Assembly (NCBI RefSeq): GCF_009831765.1
Contig: NZ_WSSB01000008.1
Coordinates: 125,238-189,237, forward strand
DNA length: 64,000 bases
Reading direction: 5' to 3'
DNA from: Craterilacuibacter sinensis
GTDB taxonomy: Bacteria > Pseudomonadota > Gammaproteobacteria > Burkholderiales > Chromobacteriaceae
The stretch's first letter is position 1; every line of letters begins with the position of its first letter. Below the pieces are notes generated by a model. That model had not been told where the DNA came from and did not search any database. It saw only the letters and a program-made list of their open reading frames with translations. The translations under genes and the position numbers were made by a program. Shown here piece by piece: positions 34,128-43,472 of this stretch.

Positions 34128-36763
34128 TACAGTTTCTCCGGATCAAAGTCCAATTCCGGCTGGGTCTCCAGCGGAAGCAACAGGGAAAAGCAGGCACCAC
34201 CTGCCGGCAGATTGGCCGCACTGATCGTACCGCCGTGCACATGGGCAATGGTCTTGCAGATTGCCAACCCCAGCCCCACCCCGCTGATACTGGACTCACG
34301 CTCGCCCCGGGTAAAAATGGTAAACAACTCGGCAGGGTCACCCGGCGGCAGGCCACGGCCTTCATCGGTAACACTTAGGCGGATATGCGAACTTGTGGCG
34401 TCCGCCGACAATGTGATGGTACTGCCAGCCGGGCTATATTTCAGCGCGTTTTCCAGCAGGTTGACCAGCAGGCGCTCGAGCAGAAGCGGGTCGGCGTACA
34501 GCATGGGGCAGTCCTGCGGCACGTCTATCTGCAAGCGGTGGCTGGCGGTGGCGCTACCCAGAGCGGCAATGGTGCCGCCAATCAGCTCCAACGGTGGCAG
34601 CCAGTCGCGCCGCAAGGTCACGCCACCGGCCTGCAAGCGTGCCATTTCCAGTAAGTTGGTCACCAGCCGCGAGATGCGCTGGCTTTGCGCCTGCAAGGTG
34701 GCGGCCTGCGCCGCCAGAGGGGAAGCGTCGCGGGCCAACTGCCGCTGCAGCGTTTCCGCCTGGCCGGTGAGCGCCGTCAGTGGCGTACGCAAGTCATGCG
34801 ACAACGCCGCCAATAGCGAGTGACGCAAGCGTTCCGACTCCATAATCACGAGCGTTTGCTGAGCGACCGCAATGTAGTGCAAGCGCTCCAGCGTTTGGGC
34901 CACCAGCGCAGTCACTGCTTCGCACAGGCGGCGATTGTCCGGTTCCGCCAGTAATGCACGGTCAGGCACCGCCAGCACCAGCACGCCGCGCGTGCGCATG
35001 GGCGCTTTTAGCGGCAAATACAGATAAGGTGCATTCGGCAAGGTGTTAGTACCGACCCCTGCTGGCTCGGCGCGATCGTAACACCAACGTACGATCGCGC
35101 TATCTTCGCCCAAATCTGCCCCCTCTTGCGGCAGCAGCGCACCGTCGTCATCCGGAGGCAGCCACAAGCGCACGCTGCCGCCCAAGCTGGCATGCAAAAA
35201 GCGCGTACTGATTTCGCCGACCTGTTCGGGCAGCAGGGCCACACCCAGCTCACGCGCCATTTCGTACAGCGTGCGGGTGTGCGCCTCGCGCTGGCGCGCC
35301 TGCGCCGCGCTATGACGTTGACTCGCCACCAGTTGCCCGGCCACCAGCCCGACGATCAGCATCACCACAAAGGTAATCAGGTACTGCACGTCGGATACGG
35401 CAAAAGAAAAATGTGGCTGCACAAAGAAAAAATCGAACAGCGCCACCGACAGCACGGCCGTGAGCGCTGCCGGGCCACGGCCATAGCGTACTGCCGACCA
35501 CAGCACCCCCAACAGATAAAACATCACCAGATTGGTGGGTTCCAGCACGCCGTGCAGCGGCGAGGCTAATAGTGTAATGGCCGCGCATAGCAGGCTGGAT
35601 GCCAGCCAGCCGCGCCGTGCCAGCTGCCACTGCGGCCAACGTTTGGGCTGTTTCTCGCTGCTCTGGCTACTCAATAGCAGCAGACTCAGGTCGGGTGCAT
35701 CCTGCTGCAGGGCTCGTTGCAGCTGCGCTGAGGCCAGCGGTGCCGGCATTGCCAGTAGCGACAGGTTGTGGCGTCGCGCGTAGGCCACGACAAGACGTGC
35801 TGGCTGCTGGCCGCTGAGCACCAGGGTCGTTGCCCCCTGCTCGGCAGCCTGCTGCAACGCAGCCAGTGCAGCGCTGCGCTCATCAGCTGAGGCGCCACCA
35901 TTGTCCAGCCAGACGGCATGCCATGGCGCGCCCAATAGCCGTGCCAGGCGCAGGCATTGGCGTACGCAGTCGCTGCCGTGACGTCCATCCACCAGCAGCA
36001 GCATGCTGTGACTGGTGGCCCATACCGGCACGCTGTGGCTAATGGCACGCTGCGCTTTCATCTGGCCGTCGACGCGATCCGCCATGCGGCGCAGCGCCAG
36101 CTCGCGCAGTGCGATCAGATTACCTTTGCGAAAAAAATTGGCGGCGGCACGCTCGGCCACCTCGGGCAGATAGACCTTGCCTGCTGCCAGCCGGTGCAGC
36201 AAATCGTCCGGCGGCAAATCGACCAGCCTCACCTCATCGGCTTGGTCAAACACATGGTCCGGCACGGTTTCACTGATCTCCACACCGGTCACGCGGCCGA
36301 CGATGTCGCGCAGGCTATCCAGATGCTGCACATTCATCGCGCTGTACACGTCAATGCCGCTGGCCAGCAGCTCTTCCACATCTTGCCAGCGCTTGGGATG
36401 GCGGCTGCCGACAGCATTGCTGTGTGGCAATTCGTCAATCACAACCAGCGCCGGGTGACGCGCCAAGATGGCATCAATATCCAGCGCCGCCAGCACCTTG
36501 CTTCGGTGATCCAGCTGGCGCCGCGGCAATACATCCAAACCGGACAACATGGCTTCGGTGTCGGCGCGGCCATGCGTATCGACCCAGCCGACCAGCACGC
36601 TCAGACCCTGCGCGCGTTTTTCCTGCGCCTCGGCCAGCATGGCATAAGTCTTGCCGACGCCAGGGGCGGCACCAAAAAACAGTTTCAACCGGCCACGCGG
36701 GCGCGGCAAGCTGGCTAACAGGGCATCGGGGTCGGGACGGTGTTCTGACACAAGCATGGGCAT
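34127..36763 (-). CDS. kdpD: KdpD potassium/turgor sensor histidine kinase
   Basis: An 878-residue membrane kinase. Order: KdpD domain with Walker A GAAPGVGKT (about 31-39) and VVIDELPH; a Usp-like domain (about 245-365); four closely spaced membrane helices (about 390-490); a GAF-like region; and the kinase core with the phospho-His in LLAALSHDLRTPLTALTG, then the N box (NLLENALKYS) and G boxes (DEGRGLPPG and GVGLGLAICK). It senses low K+ or osmotic stress. Its start follows a 15-bp hairpin after kdpC, so expression of the regulators may be uncoupled from the pump genes. Confidence 0.95.
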   Translation of the reverse strand: MPMLVSEHRPDPDALLASLPRPRGRLKLFFGAAPGVGKTYAMLAEAQEKRAQGLSVLVGWVDTHGRADTEAMLSGLDVLPRRQLDHRSKVLAALDIDAILARHPALVVIDELPHSNAVGSRHPKRWQDVEELLASGIDVYSAMNVQHLDSLRDIVGRVTGVEISETVPDHVFDQADEVRLVDLPPDDLLHRLAAGKVYLPEVAERAAANFFRKGNLIALRELALRRMADRVDGQMKAQRAISHSVPVWATSHSMLLLVDGRHGSDCVRQCLRLARLLGAPWHAVWLDNGGASADERSAALAALQQAAEQGATTLVLSGQQPARLVVAYARRHNLSLLAMPAPLASAQLQRALQQDAPDLSLLLLSSQSSEKQPKRWPQWQLARRGWLASSLLCAAITLLASPLHGVLEPTNLVMFYLLGVLWSAVRYGRGPAALTAVLSVALFDFFFVQPHFSFAVSDVQYLITFVVMLIVGLVAGQLVASQRHSAAQARQREAHTRTLYEMARELGVALLPEQVGEISTRFLHASLGGSVRLWLPPDDDGALLPQEGADLGEDSAIVRWCYDRAEPAGVGTNTLPNAPYLYLPLKAPMRTRGVLVLAVPDRALLAEPDNRRLCEAVTALVAQTLERLHYIAVAQQTLVIMESERLRHSLLAALSHDLRTPLTALTGQAETLQRQLARDASPLAAQAATLQAQSQRISRLVTNLLEMARLQAGGVTLRRDWLPPLELIGGTIAALGSATASHRLQIDVPQDCPMLYADPLLLERLLVNLLENALKYSPAGSTITLSADATSSHIRLSVTDEGRGLPPGDPAELFTIFTRGERESSISGVGLGLAICKTIAHVHGGTISAANLPAGGACFSLLLPLETQPELDFDPEKL

Positions 36764-36782
36764 TCGATCTGGTCTAAGTCAG

Positions 36783-36814
36783 GCCGGGATTGACCGCTTG
36801 CGGTCAATCCCGGC
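36783..36814 (-). repeat. Perfect intercistronic hairpin between kdpC and kdpD
   Basis: A perfect 15-bp inverted repeat with only two unpaired bases (GCCGGGATTGACCGC and its complement at 36800-36814). It has no T-run on either side. It could slow RNA decay or limit readthrough into kdpDE. Confidence 0.7.
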
Positions 36815-36828
36815 AAATGGCAGTGCAA

Positions 36829-37440
36829 TCAACCGCGCGGCAGCACCATATTCAAGCGCAGCACATTGACCCGCGCCGTCGCCTGGCTACCAAACCAGCT
36901 GTTTTCTGCCTGTTGCAGCACCAGCTGTTGCAGCTTGCCGGCATCAAGATGGCGCACCTTGGCGATGCGTGGCACCTGATACAAGGCGGCGGCCAGGCTG
37001 ATATGCGGATCCAGCCCGCTCGCCGACGCGGTGACCAGATCGGCAGGTACCGGCCCTGGCGCGACCGGACCGGCCGCTTTCAGCGCGGCGATGCGCTCGG
37101 CGACGGCTTTTGCCAGTGCCGGGTTGGCCGGTCCCAGGTTGCTGCCACCGGAGGCGGCACCATTATACGGACTGCTGGCGGTCGCGGATGGGCGGCCCCA
37201 GAATTCGTCCGCTTTGCCAAAGGACTGACCGATCAGCGCCGAGCCCACGACCTGACCGTTTTGCACGATGAGCGAGCCATTCGCCTGCGCGGGCAGCAAC
37301 ACCTGAGCGAGGCCGGTCACGGCCAGCGGATAGATCAGCCCCAACAGTACAGTCAGCCCCAGCAACAGGCGGGTCGCTGGCCACCAGAGCGCGCGCTCTG
37401 CGCGGCTGGCGAGATTCGGATTGGCAACGATAGATTGCAT
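36829..37440 (-). CDS. kdpC: KdpC subunit of the potassium-transporting P-type ATPase
   Basis: A 203-residue protein with one N-terminal membrane helix (about 22-48) and a periplasmic domain. The GSLIV..GQVVGSALIGQSF and PSATASSPYNGAASGGSNLGPANPAL segments are hallmark KdpC motifs, as are ASGLDPHIS and PRIAKVR. It stabilises the KdpFABC complex and increases affinity. The last residues RLNMVLPRG complete the domain. A hairpin (37459-37479) lies between kdpB and kdpC. Confidence 0.95.
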   Translation of the reverse strand: MQSIVANPNLASRAERALWWPATRLLLGLTVLLGLIYPLAVTGLAQVLLPAQANGSLIVQNGQVVGSALIGQSFGKADEFWGRPSATASSPYNGAASGGSNLGPANPALAKAVAERIAALKAAGPVAPGPVPADLVTASASGLDPHISLAAALYQVPRIAKVRHLDAGKLQQLVLQQAENSWFGSQATARVNVLRLNMVLPRG

Positions 37441-37458
37441 GATATTCCTTTCAGTATT

Positions 37459-37479
37459 GCCGGCAGCCAGGCTGCCGGC
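37459..37479 (-). repeat. Short hairpin between kdpB and kdpC
   Basis: GCCGGCAGC / GCTGCCGGC stem (9 bp) with a three-base loop in the 46-base gap between kdpB and kdpC. It lacks a T-run and is probably an RNA-stability element or chance. Confidence 0.45.
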
Positions 37480-37486
37480 GCGCGAA

Positions 37487-39613
37487 TTACACCAAACCCA
37501 GCACAGCCAGCAGCATGTCGATCAGCTTGATGCCGGCAAACGGCAGCAGCAGGCCGCCCAGGCCGTATACCAGCAGATTGCGGCGTAGCAGGGCTTCGGC
37601 GCCCAGCGCGCGATAGCGCACACCTTTGAGCGCCAACGGGATCAGCACCACAATGATCAGCGCATTGAAAATCACAGCCGACAACAGCGCCGAGGCCGGG
37701 CTGGTCAACCCCATCACGTTAAGCAGCGCCAGTTGCGGATAGGTGCTGGCAAAGGCCGCCGGGATGATGGCGAAATACTTGGCCACATCATTGGCCAGAC
37801 TAAAAGTCGTCAGCGCACCGCGCGTCATCAGCATCTGCTTGCCGATTTCCACCACCTGAATCAGCTTGGTGGGGCTCGAATCCAGATCCACCATATTGGC
37901 GGCCTCGCGCGCTGCCTGGGTGCCGCTATTCATCGCGACCGCCACGTCGGCCTGCGCCAGCGCCGGCGCGTCGTTGGTGCCGTCACCGGTCATTGCGACC
38001 AGTTGACCACGCTTCTGATAATCGCGGATCAGCGCTAGCTTGTTTTCCGGCGTGGCTTCAGCCAGAAAATCATCCACACCGGCTTCGGCCGCAATGGCAG
38101 CAGCGGTCAGACGGTTGTCGCCAGTCACCATCACCGTCTTGATCCCCATCTGGCGCAACTGGGCAAAGCGCTCCTTGATGCCCGGCTTCACCACGTCTTT
38201 CAGCTCCACCACGCCCAACACCTCTGCGCCTTCGGCGACCACCAGCGGTGTGCTGCCGCGGCTGGCGATATCGTCAACCTGCTGCTGCAAGACAGTACTG
38301 AAGCTGCCGCCCTGCTGCTGGATATGGCGGCGGATGGCGTCAGCCGCACCCTTGCGAATCTGGCGGGAGCCCAGATTGATGCCGGACATGCGCGATTGTG
38401 CGGTAAAGGGCACAAAGCTAACACCGGCCGGGGTGAGCCCCTGCTGCAGCGCGTGCAGTGTGTTATGACCACTCTGCTCGCCCTCATGCAGGACGGCAGG
38501 ACTGCGGGTTAGCCTCTGCGCCAGTACCACAATACTCTTTCCCTCCGGCGTGTCGTCAGCCAGCGAGGCCAGCCAGGCCGCCTCGGCCAGTTGCACCGGG
38601 GTATGGCCGGCCGCGGCAATAAACGCCGAGGCCTGGCGGTTACCAAAGGTGATGGTGCCGGTCTTGTCCAGCAACAGCACGTCGACATCACCGGCCGCTT
38701 CTACCGCGCGCCCGCTGGTGGCGATGACGTTGGCCGCCATCAGCCGGCTCATACCCGCCACGCCGATGGCCGACAGCAGGCCGCCGATGGTGGTGGGGAT
38801 CAGGCATACCAGCAATGCCAGCAGTACCGGCAACGAAATGACCGTGCCACTGCCGGCACTGTTCACGCTGTACACCGAAAATGGCAGCAAAGTCACCGTG
38901 ACCAGCAAGAACACCAAGGTCAACGCCAACAACAGGATGGTGAGCGCGACCTCGTTCGGTGTCTTGCGGCGTTTGGCACCCTCCACCATGGCGATCATAC
39001 GATCGATAAAGGTCTCACCCGGGTTGACCGTGGCGCACACCACGATCCAGTCTGACAGGACGCGGGTGCCGCCGGTCACCGAACTGAAATCCCCCCCCGA
39101 TTCGCGGATCACCGGTGCGGATTCGCCGGTGATCGCAGACTCGTCTACACTGGCAATCCCTTCGATAACCTCGCCATCGCAGGGGATCAACTCGCCATGC
39201 TGCACCAGTACTACGTCTCCCTTGCGCAGATCGCTGGCGTCTACCAGAGTAAAGCCGGCTCCATAGCGATGCGGAGCAGCCAGTTTTTTGGCGATAGTGG
39301 CTTTTTTCAGGCCTTTCAGACTGGCAGCCTGAGCCTTGCTGCGGCCTTCTGCCAATGCCTCGGCAAAGTTGGCAAACAGCACGGTAAACCACAGCCATAC
39401 CGCAATGCTGCCGGTCAACCAGGCGGGGGCATCCCCCTGGCCCTGCAAGGCCATCACCCACAACACGCTGCACAACACGCTGCCCAGGTACACCACGAAC
39501 ATCACCGGATTTTTTAGCTGTTCACGCAGCGCCAGCTTGCGCACGCTATCCAGCAGCGCTGGTTTTAATAGCGCAGGATCAAACAGTGGCAGGCTTATTT
39601 TCTTTTCTGTCAT
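37487..39613 (-). CDS. kdpB: KdpB catalytic subunit of the potassium P-type ATPase
   Basis: A 708-residue P-type ATPase. The phosphorylation site DKTGT begins at Asp316; TGES (162-165) is the dephosphorylation loop and the site in E. coli where the pump is inhibited by Ser phosphorylation; TGDGTNDAP completes the hinge. About seven membrane helices. The ATG at 39613 ([10 protein letters not shown]) is used because upstream codons overlap kdpA and lack family sequence; it starts 11 bases after the kdpA stop. It is about 25 residues longer than E. coli KdpB at the N-terminus and loops. Confidence 0.96.
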   Translation of the reverse strand: MTEKKISLPLFDPALLKPALLDSVRKLALREQLKNPVMFVVYLGSVLCSVLWVMALQGQGDAPAWLTGSIAVWLWFTVLFANFAEALAEGRSKAQAASLKGLKKATIAKKLAAPHRYGAGFTLVDASDLRKGDVVLVQHGELIPCDGEVIEGIASVDESAITGESAPVIRESGGDFSSVTGGTRVLSDWIVVCATVNPGETFIDRMIAMVEGAKRRKTPNEVALTILLLALTLVFLLVTVTLLPFSVYSVNSAGSGTVISLPVLLALLVCLIPTTIGGLLSAIGVAGMSRLMAANVIATSGRAVEAAGDVDVLLLDKTGTITFGNRQASAFIAAAGHTPVQLAEAAWLASLADDTPEGKSIVVLAQRLTRSPAVLHEGEQSGHNTLHALQQGLTPAGVSFVPFTAQSRMSGINLGSRQIRKGAADAIRRHIQQQGGSFSTVLQQQVDDIASRGSTPLVVAEGAEVLGVVELKDVVKPGIKERFAQLRQMGIKTVMVTGDNRLTAAAIAAEAGVDDFLAEATPENKLALIRDYQKRGQLVAMTGDGTNDAPALAQADVAVAMNSGTQAAREAANMVDLDSSPTKLIQVVEIGKQMLMTRGALTTFSLANDVAKYFAIIPAAFASTYPQLALLNVMGLTSPASALLSAVIFNALIIVVLIPLALKGVRYRALGAEALLRRNLLVYGLGGLLLPFAGIKLIDMLLAVLGLV

Positions 39614-39624
39614 GATTTTCTCGC

Positions 39625-41313
39625 TTAGTGCGCCCATATCATCAGATGCTCGGCCACCGGGCCCAATGCCAATGCAGGCAGGTAGGTCAAAGCACCGACC
39701 AGCAATACGCTGCCAACCAGTAGACTGATAAACAGGCCACCGTGGGTAGGCATGCTGCCATTGGTGGTCGCCAGGGTTTTCTTGGCTGCCAGATTGCCGG
39801 CCATGGCCAGCACCGGCACGATGATGGCAAAGCGGCCCAGCCACATGGCAATGCCCAGCATGGCGTTATAAAACGGGGTATTAGCTGACAGGCCGGCGAA
39901 AGCGCTACCGTTGTTGTTGGCCGCCGAGCTGAAGGCGTACAGCACCTCGGAAAAACCGTGCATACCGGGGTTGGCCAGACCGGCAAGACCTGGGGCAAGC
40001 AGCACGCTGGCAGCTGTACCCAGCAACACCAGTGCCGGCGTGGTCAGGATCACCAGTGCGACCATTTTCATATCAAAGGCTTCGATCTTTTTACCCAGAT
40101 ATTCCGGTGTACGCCCCACCATCAGGCCGGCCACAAATACCGCCAACACTGCAAATATCAACATGCCGTACAGGCCGGAACCCACACCACCGAACACCAC
40201 TTCGCCCAGCTGCATCAACCACATCGGCACCATCCCGCCCAGCGCGGTCAGGGAGTCGTGCATGGCATTCACGGCACCGCAGCTGGCGGCAGTCGTCACG
40301 GTAATGAACAGACTGCTAGCTGCCATACCAAAGCGCACTTCCTTGCCTTCCCAGTTACCACTGCCACCATCGATCCCCAGTGCGGTGAGTAGCGGGTTGC
40401 CCTGGCTTTCTGCTGCCATCACCGCGACGGCACACGCGATAAAGATCACGCTCATGGCAATGTAGATGGCCCAACCCTGACGGCGATCACCGGCAAGGCG
40501 GCCGAAGGCATGGGTAAGCCCGGCAGGGATCAGGAAAATGGCCAGCATTTGCAGCAGGTTGGTCAGTTCGGTAGGGTTCTCGAACGGATGGGCGGAGTTG
40601 GCATTGAAGAAGCCACCGCCATTGGTTCCCAGCATCTTGATCGCCTCCTGCGAGGCAACCGGCCCCATCGCCAGCGTCTGAGCGTGCCCTGCCAGCGTGG
40701 TGTAGGTGGTATAGCCGGACAGGTTCTGCAGTACGCCCTGCTGCACCAGTACCAGCGCCAGTACGATGGATAGGGGCAGCAGCACATAGACCGATACCCG
40801 CAACACATCGGCCCAGAAGTTGCCCAGGTCGGCGCTCTCGCGACGCGTAAAGCCACGCATCAGCGCAAAGGCCACGGCGATCCCGGTAGCGGCAGACAGG
40901 AAGTTCTGCACCGCCAGACCCACCATCTGGGTGAGATAGCTCATCGTGCTCTCGCCGGCATAACCCTGCCAGTTGGTATTGGTAACAAAGCTGATCGCGG
41001 TATTGAATGCCGAGCCGACCTCCACCGCTCCCATGCCCTGTGGGTTCAACGGCAACAAACCCTGCAACCGCTGCAGCGCATACAGCAGCAGCGCGCCTAG
41101 CAGGTTGAATACCAATACCGCCAATGCATACTGGCGCCACCCCATGCCTTCGTCGCGGATGCCCGCCATGCGCAGCAGCATTGCATCCACTCGTTGCCAG
41201 CGTCCGCTTACCCGGCCAGCGGCTAGCGGTGCCAGCCAAGCCCCCATGGGATGGGCACTCAGGGTCAGCAGCAGCATAAATACGCCCTGTAGGCAGAAAA
41301 ATTGCAGCATCAT
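39625..41313 (-). CDS. kdpA: KdpA potassium-binding subunit
   Basis: A 562-residue protein with about ten membrane helices that provides the K+ selectivity filter. Filter loops of the SKT type are visible: [14 protein letters not shown] near 112, [20 protein letters not shown] near 230, and [15 protein letters not shown] near 465. Length equals that of E. coli (557). Its ATG shares bases with the kdpF stop (GCATGATG). A second ATG follows directly, so the start could be one codon later. Confidence 0.96.
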   Translation of the reverse strand: MMLQFFCLQGVFMLLLTLSAHPMGAWLAPLAAGRVSGRWQRVDAMLLRMAGIRDEGMGWRQYALAVLVFNLLGALLLYALQRLQGLLPLNPQGMGAVEVGSAFNTAISFVTNTNWQGYAGESTMSYLTQMVGLAVQNFLSAATGIAVAFALMRGFTRRESADLGNFWADVLRVSVYVLLPLSIVLALVLVQQGVLQNLSGYTTYTTLAGHAQTLAMGPVASQEAIKMLGTNGGGFFNANSAHPFENPTELTNLLQMLAIFLIPAGLTHAFGRLAGDRRQGWAIYIAMSVIFIACAVAVMAAESQGNPLLTALGIDGGSGNWEGKEVRFGMAASSLFITVTTAASCGAVNAMHDSLTALGGMVPMWLMQLGEVVFGGVGSGLYGMLIFAVLAVFVAGLMVGRTPEYLGKKIEAFDMKMVALVILTTPALVLLGTAASVLLAPGLAGLANPGMHGFSEVLYAFSSAANNNGSAFAGLSANTPFYNAMLGIAMWLGRFAIIVPVLAMAGNLAAKKTLATTNGSMPTHGGLFISLLVGSVLLVGALTYLPALALGPVAEHLMIWAH

Positions 41314-41402
41314 GCCAAATCCTCCGCGTGCAGCAGGGCGTACACCAACCAGCCCGCCAGCCCCAGCGCCGAAATAGCAGCGACAATCGTCAGCAGAGTC
41401 AT
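41310..41402 (-). CDS. kdpF: KdpF small stabilising subunit (30 aa)
   Basis: A single-helix membrane peptide, 30 residues, sequence type [15 protein letters not shown] then [15 protein letters not shown]. The [11 protein letters not shown] end matches E. coli KdpF (GYLVYALINAE). It overlaps the start of kdpA by four bases and its own ATG overlaps the stop of the upstream 33-aa peptide gene. KdpF stabilises the KdpABC complex in the lipid bilayer. Position and sequence leave little doubt. Confidence 0.92.
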   Translation of the reverse strand: MTLLTIVAAISALGLAGWLVYALLHAEDLA

Positions 41403-41500
41403 GACATCCCCTTATCTGACTGCTTCTCGTATAGCTTCAGCAGCCCGTACACGGCGCAAAAAAGTAGCGCCAAACCTGTCACCCAGATCATGTCTTGCAT
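41399..41500 (-). CDS. Small membrane peptide upstream of kdpF (33 aa)
   Basis: A 33-codon frame ([19 protein letters not shown], then [14 protein letters not shown]) with one hydrophobic segment (about 4-22) and a charged C-terminus. The stop overlaps the kdpF ATG (ATGA), showing translational coupling, and it is the first gene after the KdpE-controlled promoter. A GGGGT stretch upstream is only a weak ribosome-binding site. Peptides of this kind (start, Ile-Trp, hydrophobic stretch) seem to recur ahead of kdpF in some Proteobacteria from memory, but no function is known to me. It could be an extra subunit, a leader peptide for translation of kdpF, or both. Confidence 0.65.
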   Translation of the reverse strand: MQDMIWVTGLALLFCAVYGLLKLYEKQSDKGMS

Positions 41501-41546
41501 GTTCACCCCAGTGGTTTTACCGACAGCTGTACTCTAGGGAAGGACG

Positions 41547-41576
41547 TATAAAGGGCATGTAAAATGAAAATGGCAA
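41547..41576 (-). promoter_or_regulatory. Candidate kdp promoter
   Basis: On the minus strand TTGCCA (41576-41571) and TTTATA (41552-41547) are separated by 18 bases, directly downstream of the KdpE box and about 45-75 bases ahead of the 33-aa peptide gene. Confidence 0.6.
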
Positions 41577-41597
41577 GGTGTAAAATTTGTATAAAAA
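41577..41597 (-). promoter_or_regulatory. KdpE-binding box
   Basis: The minus strand reads TTTTTATAC-AAATTTTACACC, which nearly copies the E. coli KdpE site ahead of kdpFABC (TTTTTATAC followed by a T-run and ACACC). It directly abuts the -35 element, as in E. coli. Confidence 0.78.
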
Positions 41598-41998
41598 CAG
41601 AATGGATATTTGCAGAGGACGTTGTTGCCAGCCCAGTCTTTGAGCTGATTTGGCGAGCGCTGTAGGCGCGCGGCGAGGGGCCAATCTTGCTCGACGAGTT
41701 CACCGTGAATCGCCAGCATACAAGCGCATTGATCATGATCACGGTCGGGCTGTCATCAATCTTGCCTTGGCTGGCAATAGATCAGCGGGAAAGCCTTACG
41801 TTTCCAGTCGTCAAGGTGGAGGCAGGAGCGGGAGGGTTGTATTACCTAAGTCCAGGCCGGAACCCGCGCCAGGCTAGATAAAGATAATCGGGCTTGTCTG
41901 CGGGGGCGAAGCGCTGCGGCTTTCTGATGGAAGGCAGACATGAAAAACAACGGCCGGACGCCCGTCAAGGATAGGCATGTGCCGGCCAAAGAGAAGGC
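41598..41998. other. Long intergenic stretch between kdp and the Rossmann-domain gene
   Basis: About 400 bases with only a doubtful 64-codon plus-strand frame (listed separately). A GGCCGG/CCGGCC inverted repeat with T-rich minus-strand end at about 41945-41988 may terminate the Rossmann-domain gene. I see no RNA gene. Confidence 0.4.
41687..41881 (+). CDS. Doubtful small ORF (64 aa)
   Basis: TTG start at 41687 with AGGGG eight bases upstream; a GTG seven codons later is an alternative. It encodes a mildly hydrophobic stretch (TSALIMITVGLSSILPWLAI) and a basic C-terminus. I recognise no family, and base composition here is less GC-biased at third positions than in neighbours. It is oriented away from kdp. 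It may be a real short membrane protein or a decayed remnant; most likely not expressed. Confidence 0.2.
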   Translation: MLDEFTVNRQHTSALIMITVGLSSILPWLAIDQRESLTFPVVKVEAGAGGLYYLSPGRNPRQAR

Positions 41999-42373
41999 TT
42001 AGTAGCCGGTTTCGGCGTGCATGCTCTGGACTAGCTGGCCTGCGCCCAGCGACATCATCAGCAAGGCTACCCGCTCGTGCACGATAACCGTGTGTGCATT
42101 GCCGCTCTCCTGCATCAGCGTACGCAGACGCTCGCGTACCACCGGCGCGCCAGTCACATCGATGATGACATCAACAGCAGGCTGGGCACGAACCAGTGCC
42201 TCGAAGTCGTTACTTACTGCAATCTGGCGCTCACGCGCGAGTGCGATGCCCGACAGAGCGAGATCAAGATCGGCCACGGCATATACCTCCACAAATGGTG
42301 CATCCAGTAGCTGGCGCAGCAGCGGGGTACCGGTCTCGCCGGCGCCGATCATCAATACGGAAATCTTCTTCAT
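41999..42373 (-). CDS. Stand-alone NAD(P)-binding Rossmann-fold domain protein
   Basis: A 124-residue protein with a glycine-rich loop VLMIGAGETGTPLLRQLLDA and strand-2 acidic residues in VEVYAVADLD, then VDVIIDVTGAPVVRERL. It stops after one Rossmann domain, with no catalytic domain. A similar domain is found at the N-terminus of some PAS/histidine kinase sensors and in homoserine-dehydrogenase-like proteins, so it may act as a redox or nucleotide sensor. The start at MKKISVLMIG (42373) is preferred; upstream codons would read through the rbs terminator hairpin. It lies downstream of that terminator and so is probably transcribed separately. Confidence 0.7.
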   Translation of the reverse strand: MKKISVLMIGAGETGTPLLRQLLDAPFVEVYAVADLDLALSGIALARERQIAVSNDFEALVRAQPAVDVIIDVTGAPVVRERLRTLMQESGNAHTVIVHERVALLMMSLGAGQLVQSMHAETGY

Positions 42374-42442
42374 CGGACTGCTCTTCACTGTGGGAAAAGC
42401 AGCAGCATGCCCACAAAACCCATATCGCATGTTGCGCCAAGT

Positions 42443-42475
42443 CAAAAATAATGGCACCACGCGGGTGCCATTATT
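42443..42475 (-). terminator. Terminator of the ribose operon
   Basis: A perfect 12-bp stem (AATAATGGCACC / GGTGCCATTATT) with a five-base loop, followed on the minus strand by a T-run. It lies 20 bases past the rbsB stop. Confidence 0.88.
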
Positions 42476-42494
42476 TTCAAAGAGAGAAACAAGC

Positions 42495-43433
42495 TTATTG
42501 CTTGATCAGCTCCAGCGGTACCGGTACATATTTGTCCACGCTTTGGCCATCGATGATCTTCTTGGCCGTTTCCACGCCCATCTTGCCGATCAGCTCAGGC
42601 TTCTGCGCCACGGTTGCCGCCATGCGGCCAGCCTTGACGGCGGCTACAGCATCGGCGGTCGCATCAAAGCCCACGACAACTACGCCTTTGCGGCCGGACG
42701 AATCCAGCGCCTGCAACGCACCCAATGCCATTTCGTCGTTATGTGCGAACACACCGGCAACATTATTCTGGCTTTGCAGGATGTTTTCCATCACGCTCAT
42801 GCCGCGGGCGCGGTCAAAGTCGGCAGGCTGTTTGGCCACCACCTTGATACCGGTTTCCTTGTCGATCACGTTATGGAAGCCCTTGCCGCGCTCGCGTGCA
42901 GCGGACGCACCGGCAATCCCTTCCAGCTCGACGATATTACCCTTGCCGGCCAGTTTTTCCTTGATGAACCCGGCAGCCATTTCGCCACCCGCCACGTTAT
43001 CGGACGCGATATGCGCAGCTACATCGCCGCCATCAATCGAACGGTCCAGCGTGATCACCGGAATGCCCGCAGCGTTAGCCGCCTTCACCGCCGACAGCAC
43101 GGCAGCTGAGTCGGTCGGGTTGATCATGATGACCTTGACCTTCTTCTGGATCAGGTCTTCGATACTGGCAATCTGCTTGGCCGGGTCATCCTGCGCATCG
43201 ACCGCAACCAGATTCAGGCCCAGCGCCTTGGCTTCTTCTTCGGCGCCATGCTTGAGAGAGACGAAGAACGGGTTGTTCTGGGTCGATACAGCCAGACCTA
43301 TGCTAGGCGCGCCCGACTCGGTTGCCGGTGCGGAAGCGTCTGCCATATTGGCCTCCGGTCCCTGCTTGCTGCAGCCGGTCGCCAGCATGGCGACCAGCGC
43401 CGTACCCAGCAGCGATTTCAGTAGCGTATTCAT
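42495..43433 (-). CDS. rbsB: RbsB D-ribose-binding protein, predicted lipoprotein
   Basis: A 312-residue binding protein of the PBP type I fold. Segments such as IGLAVSTQNNPFFVSLKHGAEEEA, INPTDSAAVLSAVKAANAAGIPVITLDRS and VFAHNDEMALGALQAL are typical of RbsB. The N-terminus has a lipobox (LATGC at about residue 21) with an Ala/Pro/Ser linker after it, so the mature protein is probably lipid-anchored; enteric RbsB is soluble and periplasmic. Last gene of rbsKDACB, followed by a strong terminator. Confidence 0.92.
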   Translation of the reverse strand: MNTLLKSLLGTALVAMLATGCSKQGPEANMADASAPATESGAPSIGLAVSTQNNPFFVSLKHGAEEEAKALGLNLVAVDAQDDPAKQIASIEDLIQKKVKVIMINPTDSAAVLSAVKAANAAGIPVITLDRSIDGGDVAAHIASDNVAGGEMAAGFIKEKLAGKGNIVELEGIAGASAARERGKGFHNVIDKETGIKVVAKQPADFDRARGMSVMENILQSQNNVAGVFAHNDEMALGALQALDSSGRKGVVVVGFDATADAVAAVKAGRMAATVAQKPELIGKMGVETAKKIIDGQSVDKYVPVPLELIKQ

Positions 43434-43472
43434 GCTCTATTTTCCTTGTGACTTGGTATGGATTTTATTGCG

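Noticed and set aside
41534..41742. Minus-strand frames upstream of kdp as extra genes
   Set aside because: They run through the kdp promoter and KdpE box, have no family match, and two overlapping frames compete for the same stretch.
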